Positions 56,921 to 64,000 of a stretch of 64,000 nt of DNA are shown here, piece after piece. The notes beneath the pieces are model-generated. The model saw nothing but the letters and a program-made list of their open reading frames with translations. It made no database searches and was not told the origin of the DNA. The translations under genes were made by a program, and so were the position numbers. The stretch's first letter is position 1; each line of letters begins with the position of its first letter. This DNA comes from Gammaproteobacteria bacterium (GTDB taxonomy: Bacteria > Pseudomonadota > Gammaproteobacteria > SZUA-229): positions 93,170-157,169 of the forward strand of contig WFMW01000057.1 of the NCBI GenBank assembly GCA_015488885.1. The letters are read 5' to 3'.

Positions 56921-57264
56921 TTAATCAGCACCCCTTGATGCGAACCATCGTGGCCCAGTCACAAATAACCTATAAGCAGCGTAAGCAGATATAGGAAGCC
57001 CTATTATTGTAATAGCTGGAACTATTAAGCCCAAACTATCGTGCCAGTCTTTCCAAACGCCCCATATCTCGGATCATATATATAACCTTTTACAGCTCTA
57101 CAGCCAGGACATTTAGTTGCACTTGAATGCACTATTGTCATGCAATGTGGGCACTGTTCTTCATCGGGCCCTATAGTTTTAGGAACTGGTGCTCCGCACT
57201 TTGGACATGATTCTGCTGAATCAGAAATTTCATTATTACAATCTTTACATTTAATTAACGCCAT
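56921..57264 (-). pseudogene. Zinc-ribbon protein with TM tail, interrupted by a frameshift
   Basis: From ATG 57264 the frame encodes two zinc ribbons: CKDCNNEI...CPKCGAP and CPHCMTIV...CPGCRAV (residues 6-56), then [13 protein letters not shown] and a TAA at 57025. Adding one base near 57027 lets the frame continue as IVPAITIIGLPISAYAAYRL followed by FVTGPRWFASRGAD and TAA at 56921, a convincing membrane helix with juxtamembrane tail that fits the zinc-ribbon family. So the gene is either frameshifted or the sequence has a missing T. The intact part alone would be a 79-residue soluble protein. Confidence 0.6.
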
Positions 57265-57538
57265 TGCCTATCTCCGTTTTTTATTAAGTTTTCTCTAATA
57301 AATATGCAGAAAAGTCGACAGTTTCTGTCCTTTCCTACAGAGCCCGTAATACACATCAATGAATTACAATTAGTTTGTGCAAATTCCTGTTACAGTAGAA
57401 ATTGCAAATTTAAACAACCCTTATCTGGATTATAAAGTAAAAGCATTCTTCCGTTATCTTTGCCTTTGATAGATACATCAATATCTGTTTTTTCCGGTTT
57501 TTTATGTAATTTAAATAAATAAAAAAGTCAGCGTTGTT
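57265..57538. other. Gene-poor gap upstream of the zinc-ribbon gene
   Basis: Only short frames. On the minus strand a no-start frame near 57410-57530 reads KPEKTDIDVSIKGKDNGRML and LLYNPDKGC before a stop, which looks like decayed coding sequence, but I cannot assign it. Confidence 0.3.
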
Positions 57539-58387
57539 TTACTGAAGCGCTCCATACATTAGTGGCTCACCAATTTCACCAATTTTTGCATGACCTGCTT
57601 CAAAATATTTCTTCCAGAAGCCAGCTATTTTATCGGCACGTTTTGGGTCTAAATATTTTTCCCGCCCGGAACCTTCACCCGACCAGAAATAGCCTAATCC
57701 CATAACATACACCGTCACATTGTTTCCAAAATTAGCACCCATGCCAGCTTTTAATACTTTTTTTAGTTCCCGAGAAGGATTGATGTTTTTCACATGCCCT
57801 CTTGAATAGAATGTTGTTATTGATGAATTCTCAAACATATCTGAAATAACCAGCACAACCTTTCGCCTGGCAGGAAACCGCCTGATATGCTCAGCAACAT
57901 GTTTCATGTTTGATACGATATCTGAATAGGGAACAGCCTTATTCGAGGTTCGAATAATTGACAGAAGCGCTTTTTGCGCCTGTATTTTTGCTATTTTTAA
58001 TTGCTTTCGATGATAAACCTGAAACTTACTCAGTTCACTGCGTTTTAATTGATTAATAAAATCTTCACTCGGCTCAGGATCTAATCTGCCTGAAGTTACA
58101 ACCTCGGTATAACGTCCCTTAACCCCTGACGAGAACCGAATGACTTCAATATTTCTCCCAGGTGCCAGCCATTCGACCATCATTTCATCAGCACGCATGA
58201 TCATATTTTTATCGAACCCAACACTTTCATCTGCTACAACAAATAAAGCTGCGTCAGGCATTTTTAATTCGTCAGTCTTACCAATTGCCTCATAACTTGT
58301 TCGTGAAAAAGGTATCCTGGCAGCCTGTGTCAATGTAGAAAAAACCAGCAATAATGCACACAATATTATGGTATTGTATTTTTTCAC
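57539..58387 (-). CDS. Exported VWA-like protein
   Basis: 282 residues, GTG start coupled by GTGA to the stop of the 38-residue peptide gene. A signal peptide (TIILCALLLVFSTLTQAA) predicts export. The body resembles a von Willebrand factor A fold: PDAALFVVADESVGFDKN at the first strand (partial DxSxS), a central helix, and RRKVVLVISDMFENSSI as a later strand with the metal-near Asp. The MIDAS is incomplete, so metal binding is uncertain. Last gene of the OmpA-membrane-peptide-VWA operon; function unknown. Confidence 0.55.
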   Translation of the reverse strand: MKKYNTIILCALLLVFSTLTQAARIPFSRTSYEAIGKTDELKMPDAALFVVADESVGFDKNMIMRADEMMVEWLAPGRNIEVIRFSSGVKGRYTEVVTSGRLDPEPSEDFINQLKRSELSKFQVYHRKQLKIAKIQAQKALLSIIRTSNKAVPYSDIVSNMKHVAEHIRRFPARRKVVLVISDMFENSSITTFYSRGHVKNINPSRELKKVLKAGMGANFGNNVTVYVMGLGYFWSGEGSGREKYLDPKRADKIAGFWKKYFEAGHAKIGEIGEPLMYGALQ

Positions 58388-58500
58388 GCGGCAACTCCAT
58401 GTAATTTAACTCTCTTTTCCTGCGTTTTCCCCCGTTCTTCTACAAAGTGCTCCATACGATATGCGCCACGTTCATTTAATGCTTCCTGCAATGAGTCCAT
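58384..58500 (-). CDS. Small coupled peptide, 38 residues
   Basis: ATG at 58498-58500; translation starts MDSLQEALNERGAYRMEHFV and ends KRVKLHGVAA. It overlaps the end of the membrane-protein gene by 25 bp and its TGA overlaps the GTG of the VWA-like gene by 4 bp. This chain of overlaps is the main evidence that it is translated. Highly charged, probably helical, no membrane segment. Unrecognised. Confidence 0.55.
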   Translation of the reverse strand: MDSLQEALNERGAYRMEHFVEERGKTQEKRVKLHGVAA

Positions 58501-59795
58501 TGCCCTTCACGTTTAGCCTGCTTTACCGCATGCTGTTGAAATTTTGCAAAAAACTGATTACTTCTCTTTAATATTTTCTGCCGAGCAAGGGTTGCATATG
58601 CTACATCCCTGGCATGCAGAAACTGCTGTTTTTTGTATTTAATTATAGCCTTATAGTAATCTTTGCTATCATCATTATAAAACGAGTAATTATAACCAAA
58701 CATAATCCCCACTCCATTTATAATCAAAAACACCATAGTAAGAATACCTATTGCAGCATACATTCCTTTTTCTGCATGCGATGCTTTCTCATCAACAATA
58801 TCTTTTTGAGCATTTTTCTGTGTCTTTGTTACTTCTGCCGGCATTAATGCCATATCTGGTGTCAATAAATCATTAGTTGTCTCCGCCTGTTGCTGATTTT
58901 CAATAATATCAAGATTTAACTCAGCTCGTTGATAAAATGCCAGAGATGCTAATATAACAATCACTAATATTGCAGCCAGCATAATTCCATTTCGCTCAAA
59001 GAAACTACCACCATCAGTATGAAAGTCATTTTTATCTGTTTTCAATACTCTGTAAGTTTCACTTACCCATCCACCATCTTCATCTTTATCACGACCACCT
59101 TCATTCCGAATCACACGATGTAAGCGTTTTCTATGATGTTCCCGGTATAAATTCTCCCCAGCCTTATGAATAAGTAAACCCAAACCAGCAGCAATCAAAA
59201 CTCCAACAAGAATGCCAACATACATAGATACATTTTTGGACAAATCTGAAACAAATGAAGCAGCAATAATTGATATAGCACCAGCCTCAACCATCAGACC
59301 AATACCTACAATAAGCTTTGCCCACAAAGGCAGAGGATGCCGTGCCTTTTCTGAAATATAGTGCATCCATAACTTCGCTTTTTCATAGTCTTCCTCTGTC
59401 ACAGGTTTATCTTCAGATTTATTACGGAATATTTCAAAAATAAATAATACTAATAATAAGCCACCAATGCCCGCTACCGAAAGAAGCAGATAATCCTTAC
59501 TCATTGTCTGTGGATTCACACCAACCATGGCAAAACGAACGAGTGTAGTAATGACCGCACCAATAATTACTACAAAATAAAGATTCATACGACCCATATT
59601 GGAAAAGTCCAGGTCCCAGAAATCATAATATCGATTCGCCACGTCATTTTCATAATGCAGCGCCTGTCCATTTGAAATTTTTGGCTCATCCTTTTTGGAC
59701 ACGTCTTCAACTTCATCATGTGCAGTTCGACTCAATCCGCCAAATATTGATTTTATTTTCAATCCCAGGTTTAACCAATGCCATTTAAACCACAT
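58476..59795 (-). CDS. Polytopic membrane protein, unknown
   Basis: 439 residues from ATG 59795 (MWFKWHWLNLGL), chosen because GGAGG lies 8 nt upstream; a GTG at 59810 would add five residues. Hydrophobic segments are near residues 75-97, 104-124, 160-180, 188-212, 270-290 and 346-368. Between are charged stretches (for example HHRKRLHRVIRNEGGRDKDE). No catalytic motif seen. It sits two bases after the OmpA-family gene stop, so they are co-translated. Likely partner of that lipoprotein in the envelope. Confidence 0.6.
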   Translation of the reverse strand: MWFKWHWLNLGLKIKSIFGGLSRTAHDEVEDVSKKDEPKISNGQALHYENDVANRYYDFWDLDFSNMGRMNLYFVVIIGAVITTLVRFAMVGVNPQTMSKDYLLLSVAGIGGLLLVLFIFEIFRNKSEDKPVTEEDYEKAKLWMHYISEKARHPLPLWAKLIVGIGLMVEAGAISIIAASFVSDLSKNVSMYVGILVGVLIAAGLGLLIHKAGENLYREHHRKRLHRVIRNEGGRDKDEDGGWVSETYRVLKTDKNDFHTDGGSFFERNGIMLAAILVIVILASLAFYQRAELNLDIIENQQQAETTNDLLTPDMALMPAEVTKTQKNAQKDIVDEKASHAEKGMYAAIGILTMVFLIINGVGIMFGYNYSFYNDDSKDYYKAIIKYKKQQFLHARDVAYATLARQKILKRSNQFFAKFQQHAVKQAKREGQWTHCRKH

Positions 59796-59797
59796 AA

Positions 59798-61398
59798 CTA
59801 AATCCTCCACTTAATATTAGATTCTTTATATAATTTTAACTTCAACTGTATCTTGCTAACCTGAAGCTTTGATTTCTTCAGATAATAAACGAATGCATCC
59901 AGTGATTGTGAATGGGTTTTATTAAATGCTGTTTTATTGAATTTGGGGAGTACCATATCAAGCCCCATAATACCCGTTTTTTTCGCCACCGCTTTATCCG
60001 CCTTCCAGCGATATAACATCCTGTTATCACTCACATATAACCGTGCCGTACCATGCAGACGCACATCAGGTTTATCACCCTTACCATCATAGCGTTTATA
60101 AGCTGCCATTATGGGCTTCTGGTCGACCAGTATTTCTTCCTGTAACACAGATACCGGCACCAGGAAGAAGAAGGCATCACCACTAAGATATGTATAAACC
60201 GGCTGCCTGTAATACCCGGGTAAATAGTCATCCGGGGTATACAAATCTTTTGATTTCCCTTTTCCGTCCAGCCGCTTGATGGCACCAGAAACAGCCATAT
60301 CATCGTCTGGAAAAGCAGGGATTAAATCGCTTTCTGAGGCATGTGCCGTTCCTATCATTGATGAAATGACGATTTCAGCAATCCCACTTGAAGCTGACTT
60401 TTCAGTATTACCGGCTGTATACCCTGAAATCACTAATTTCTGCCCTCGATAGGGCGTGCCATGAAAAGGCAGGATACTGTTCGAACCGGGAATATTTATT
60501 GCTGTTACAGGATGGACAACCGGTTTCAACACTTCCTTATGCTTTTGTGCTTTACTCTGTTCAACTTTTTTTAGCCTGACTCTTGATTCAACAATACTAA
60601 ACCGTTTAGCTAGTGCCAGATCATGGACACTGTTTGCATCAACGATCTCAACACGACGATTTTTTGCTCGCCCTTGAGCTGTGGCGTTATCGGCAACAGG
60701 TTCAGACTCTCCTGCACCCTGATAATAAATGAGTGATGCAGGGTATCCTTCTCGCTTAAATTCTCGAGCCACAGCCATGGCACGAAGTTCGGATAAATGC
60801 TGGTTTGCTCGTGCACTACCGCTACTGTCAGCATGACCGACAATCATAACTTTTCTTACGCCATCTGCTTTATACGCTTGTATAACATCATCAAAAAATG
60901 ATTTTGTATGGGAAGTAAGACGGGAAGATCCTGATGCAAACTGTGAAGGCACCACGACCTTATATATTACTTTACTCTGATATGCTTTTTGTTTGGACTT
61001 TGCATCCAGATGTTTAATTTTAGCCTCAAAAGCATCTTTATTTTTGCTGTCTAATGTGGAATAACTAGCTTGATGAATATTAATACCGGTTTTTTTTTGA
61101 ATCGCTGCTATACGTTTATTGCGTTCATCAAATGATGCGCCAATATGATTACCCAGATAGCCGCCGAGTATACCGCCAATTAAAATACCTGTGGCTATTC
61201 CCTGTTTACCACCTAACTGTTTTCCAAGGATACCACCAATATTGCACCAATAGCTGCACCAGTATAAGTACCAGTCTTTTCATTGTCGCCCATACCACCA
61301 GAGCCAGATTTATTTGTTGCACAGCTTGTTACAAATAAACTCGTAAATACCATCACCAACATTACTAAGGTTCGTCTCTTCCTGCATACCATAGCCAC
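59798..61398 (-). pseudogene. Glycine-zipper/OmpA-domain lipoprotein with one frameshift
   Basis: The N-terminal frame (61398 down) gives a lipoprotein signal TLVMLVMVFTSLFVTSCATN and GAAIGAI, then shifts. About position 61240 one T appears missing in gcaat(t)attgg; the continuing frame reads IGGILGKQLGGKQGIATGIL and on through a glycine-zipper, DERNKRIAAIQKKTGI, to the OmpA domain VPSQFASGSSRLTSH...VMIVGHADSSGSARAN...KNRRVEIVDA. The OmpA domain keeps the peptidoglycan-binding Asp and Arg. The 385-residue frame starting with GTG at 60955 is therefore the C-terminal part only. SD GGGGA is 5 nt before ATG 61398. The product would be outer-membrane lipid-anchored and peptidoglycan-bound. Repairing the base gives about 533 residues. 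Confidence 0.7.
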
Positions 61399-61958
61399 AA
61401 ATCCCCAACGTGAAAAACAATAACTAGAATAGCTGTAGATAATATATTTTTACTGCTTTTAGGTATTCATCCTAATACTGATTAGAACCTTTATGATAAA
61501 GAAACTATTCTGATGTAATAAAAAAAGACAGGCTGAAAACAGAAGCAGCGGTCAGATATCTGCAGCAGGCAATAAATATTTTCCAATAAAAAGATATGTG
61601 TGATACGTTAAAAACGTATTATCACAAATGATGAAATGATTATAGTAAGTGCTTGGCGCACTGATCAGTTTTTGATTCACCCTCTCCCCCCTTCCTCTTT
61701 TTTCTCATTTGGTCGTCATTGCGACACAGGTTTTATTCAGAAAAACAAAACTGATATTTCCACCTTAATGAAATAATAATCATTGTCAACTATTTTTTAT
61801 TTATAAGCATCTGGTTATTTATTAAAGTTTAATGAGAAAAAGAGTGTTTGTTATGTGTGCTACGCAAGTGATGAATTGTAGATGTTGCTGACAGCGCTGA
61901 ACACTGATGTTTTTATTTTATCGACTTTGACCCTTTAATGTTCCTTTGAACAGTCTAT
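61399..61958. other. 560-bp intergenic stretch with possible Fur box
   Basis: No gene. Near 61599-61626 an inverted TGTGATA...TATCACA with 14-nt spacer occurs. At 61769-61787 the 19-mer tgaaataataatcattgtc matches the Fur consensus at 14 of 19 positions. A 12-codon frame at 61853-61891 (four Cys) follows a weak ribosome binding site. The ISL3 remnant begins directly after. Confidence 0.45.
61769..61787. promoter_or_regulatory. Possible Fur box
   Basis: 14 of 19 matches to GATAATGATAATCATTATC by eye. It has no credible downstream gene now; a regulated gene may have been lost beside the ISL3 remnant. Confidence 0.35.
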
Positions 61959-62189
61959 TTATTTGACTCGTTGGAGTAAGGAGGGGTAGCCCATAAGCGG
62001 AACATCACGAACCTGTCTTTTTACAAAGCGATTGATGGTGCCTTTTTGTCCTGTTAATGGATCAATCGCTTTTCTCCGTTTATCCCTTTTGCAAAGAATA
62101 TGTGCCGTCTTATGGTGTTTATTTAGCGTGATTTCATTGACTCTTTGACCCGTCAGACCCAAAATACTCGGTGAGATGCTGATACTCAT
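61959..62189 (-). pseudogene. ISL3-family transposase N-terminal remnant
   Basis: 76 residues that read GLTGQRVNEITLNKHHKTAH, ILCKRDKRRKAIDPLTGQKG and VKRQVRDVPLMG. This resembles the N-terminal zinc-binding/DNA-binding portion of ISL3-type transposases (I-x-C...RDVPLMG). The catalytic DDE part and both ends are missing, so it is a fragment. Confidence 0.55.
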
Positions 62190-62312
62190 ATTACCTCTTG
62201 CTTATAAAACTATCAGAAGTCTTATATTTCAACAGGTTTTGTGAGTATTAGCATCTTTTTTCACTCATCAGAGCGAAGAAAAGCCTATCCTATTTGGAAA
62301 AACCTAACCAAA

Positions 62313-62849
62313 TCATTGCCCACCACGGACTAAGCGCACTCGATTATTATTGCTACGGCTACCGATACTGAAATTATTACCATCTGAATAGCCATAATTG
62401 AAATTAACATACCATGTACTGCCAGGATCAAGTCCAAACGGTGACGAAGACCAGACATTCGAGGATCCTTCATTCGGAAAAACTGTAGCATTGATACTAG
62501 GGTCAGCACAACTTACTTCTCGCAGTGATTCCAACTCTTTTACATTTGGCAAACGCCAGTCTGCATGACCAGCGAAACCACCTTGGGTATTTGTTACTGA
62601 TGGCTGTTGCAAAGCCTGTTGCCAAGTAAATGTTTTAGCTGTACCGACTGTGCAGCTTATACCAGTCAATCCTTCTTCACATAGCTTCCACATCAAACCT
62701 GTCTGTAAATCAGTTACAGTGCCACTACCATTCACCTGATATCGGCTATCGGGCGCTGAAGCTGGTATGGCAATCTGGCAGACTTGTGCCTGTGCCGACA
62801 GACTAGCAAAAAATACTAGTAAATAACTAAAAATAATAAAAGGATTCAT
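62313..62849 (-). CDS. DUF1566 (Lcl-type) exported protein
   Basis: 178 residues from the Met at 62849 (MNPFIIFSYLLVFFASLSAQA, signal peptide with AQA cleavage); the frame extends 14 codons upstream but GGGAGAAG precedes this ATG. The mature part carries TDLQTGLMWKLC, ADWRLPNVKELESL, NVWSSSPFGLDPG and a C-terminal Asn-rich segment ending NNNRVRLVRGGQ, the DUF1566/Lcl C-type-lectin-like signature. Surface or periplasmic. Paralogue of the next gene. Confidence 0.8.
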   Translation of the reverse strand: MNPFIIFSYLLVFFASLSAQAQVCQIAIPASAPDSRYQVNGSGTVTDLQTGLMWKLCEEGLTGISCTVGTAKTFTWQQALQQPSVTNTQGGFAGHADWRLPNVKELESLREVSCADPSINATVFPNEGSSNVWSSSPFGLDPGSTWYVNFNYGYSDGNNFSIGSRSNNNRVRLVRGGQ

Positions 62850-63109
62850 AATGTTCTTCTCCCTATTAATACTTGCTAATATAATTGCCAACCAATTGGC
62901 ACCATTAGGCTACTTTTTTATATATTTCGTGATCAGTTATGCTATATACTGAAAATGTTAAAACACTTCGAGTTTTTCTGTAAAGAAACAATTTCCTTCA
63001 TTTAACCCGCTATTATGTATCAAAATAGCAATCTGATGCTGGAATGTACATCTTTTTTGATACGGTATTCACATTATCAACCAAAACGTTTTCATACCTT
63101 CTCGCATAA

Positions 63110-63910
63110 TCATTGTGCACTACGCACTAAACGTACACCATCAATTCTTGAGCGTGAATCCAGGCCAGAAATGCCATCATTGAAACTGACCAGCCATGCA
63201 CTTACTGAATCACTAGCATTCGGTGACGAAGACCAGTACATGGATAACAACACAAAAGGGAAATACTGAGGATCTATAGTAGTAGCTGTTTGATCCATGA
63301 TAATAATAGTTTCCAACTCTGAAATTGTTGGTATACGCCAGTCAGTAAAGCCGCACAAACCCGCACTGTTGGATCCATCAACAAGAGTATCCCAATCACT
63401 ATAGCGGGTACCGTATGACTGCCCAGACTTGATTTGGGCAGTTTTACCCCCCCAACGATAGGTATTGCTACTATCATGGATACCACCAGAGCCCGGAGGG
63501 GTTTTTACCTCCCATATTAGACCTGTATGGTTATCTTTAACGCAAGACCAGGGCTGTGCTACATAACTTTGACTCTGGTTGGCCAGTGGTTGACCATTGG
63601 CATCGAGCTTGGTGAAATCAAAACCAGCATTCCCACCACCCACCTTGACCAGGGTGCCTGCCGTAGCCTGCGCATCACGTCCGTAGCTGCAATCTTGAGC
63701 GGCAATGGTTTCACCTATGCAAGTGGAATTGTTACCATTAGGATAATTTCCTCCAAAGACAATGCCGGTATCATTGAGCGGCATAACCTTAACAGCACCT
63801 GTTCCACCTGTTCCACCTGTTCCACCTGTTCCAACAGTTGCAGTGCTTCCACCTCCACCACAAGCACTTAACAACATAACTGTAATTATTGCAAAAGCTA
63901 TTTTATACAT
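63110..63910 (-). CDS. DUF1566 (Lcl-type) lipoprotein
   Basis: 266 residues, lipobox VMLLSACGGG after the signal peptide, then a Gly-Thr repeat spacer (GTGGTGGTGGTG) encoded by 9-bp repeats, then the DUF1566 domain: DNHTGLIWEVKT, CGFTDWRIPTISELETII, MYWSSSPNASD, AWLVSFNDGISG and terminal RIDGVRLVRSAQ. Same strand and same domain as the gene before it but only partly similar, so an old duplication. Outer-membrane anchored is likely. Confidence 0.8.
   Translation of the reverse strand: MYKIAFAIITVMLLSACGGGGSTATVGTGGTGGTGGTGAVKVMPLNDTGIVFGGNYPNGNNSTCIGETIAAQDCSYGRDAQATAGTLVKVGGGNAGFDFTKLDANGQPLANQSQSYVAQPWSCVKDNHTGLIWEVKTPPGSGGIHDSSNTYRWGGKTAQIKSGQSYGTRYSDWDTLVDGSNSAGLCGFTDWRIPTISELETIIIMDQTATTIDPQYFPFVLLSMYWSSSPNASDSVSAWLVSFNDGISGLDSRSRIDGVRLVRSAQ
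63796..63831 (-). repeat. Four 9-bp repeats (cacctgttc) in the lipoprotein spacer
   Basis: Exact 9-bp units encode (GTG)n. Copy-number change would lengthen the spacer without a frameshift. Confidence 0.8.
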
Positions 63911-64000
63911 TTTATTTCCCTCTTTACTTATGGCTATGGCAATACATAAAAGGTAAATTATTAATCAGTTAAAAAACAGTTATAAGTTGAACAACAAGAC

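Noticed and set aside
59798..60955. Complete 385-residue OmpA protein starting with GTG at 60955
   Set aside because: It lacks an export signal and the same frame continues upstream as glycine zipper; the true start is about 440 bp upstream across a frameshift.
61599..61626. CRP-like site TGTGATA...TATCACA
   Set aside because: The spacer is 14 nt with weak middle symmetry, not the TGTGA-N6-TCACA of CRP, and no gene start is near.

Overview
The window is a chromosomal segment of a gammaproteobacterium of moderate-to-low GC. The evidence is gene order rather than a database match. gyrA-serC-pheA-hisC, comEC-exbB-exbD-msbA-lpxK with a Trm112-like gene, nudJ-mnmA-hflD, and alaS-lysC-csrA-tRNA-Ser-tRNA-Arg are all arrangements known from gammaproteobacteria. 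Rsd/AlgQ, HflD and a YqiB-like DUF1249 protein are typical of that class. I cannot name the genus.

Layout. 1-7.3 kb (minus strand): amino-acid biosynthesis (hisC partial, pheA, a SerA-type dehydrogenase, serC) and gyrA. 7.3-12.1 kb: a 17-bp palindrome, a MITE-like element and an RND efflux pair without its outer-membrane channel. 12.3-17.4 kb: DUF1249 protein, tRNA-Leu(CAA), an outer-membrane-type protein, rsd, and rlmKL preceded by a 53-codon Trm112-like zinc protein. 17.4-24.3 kb: a second MITE, then lpxK-msbA-exbD-exbB-comEC (lipid A maturation/export, TolQR-like motor, DNA uptake), with a divergent DUF2062 gene. 24.4-28.4 kb: nudJ-mnmA-hflD and an ArsB/SLC13-type permease.

28.5-46.3 kb is dominated by one 15.4-kb gene for a 5132-residue autotransporter. 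Its passenger holds about 64 copies of a QS(I/V)GGGGGNGG-centred repeat. Divergent from it is a LuxR-type response regulator, and convergent with that a hybrid histidine kinase; together they are the obvious candidate regulators of the adhesin.

46.4-53.2 kb returns to housekeeping: pseudo-receiver, pncC, a Rossmann-domain protein, tRNA-Arg(ACG), tRNA-Ser(GCU), csrA, lysC, alaS. Between pncC and the tRNAs lies an orphan structured RNA candidate with a strong terminator. The inter-tRNA region carries tandem copies of the tRNA-Ser 3' end plus its flank.

53.2-64 kb is accessory and partly decayed: 1.5 kb of non-coding DNA with MITEs, a small envelope operon (membrane peptide, DUF4878 lipoprotein, YiiX-like cysteine hydrolase), zinc-finger membrane proteins, and a four-gene minus-strand operon (glycine-zipper/OmpA lipoprotein, polytopic membrane protein, 38-residue peptide, exported VWA-like protein). 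An ISL3 transposase remnant and two DUF1566 (Lcl-type) exported proteins follow. Three genes here (56.5-61.4 kb) carry a single frameshift or nonsense lesion each, which means either decay or base-level assembly errors.
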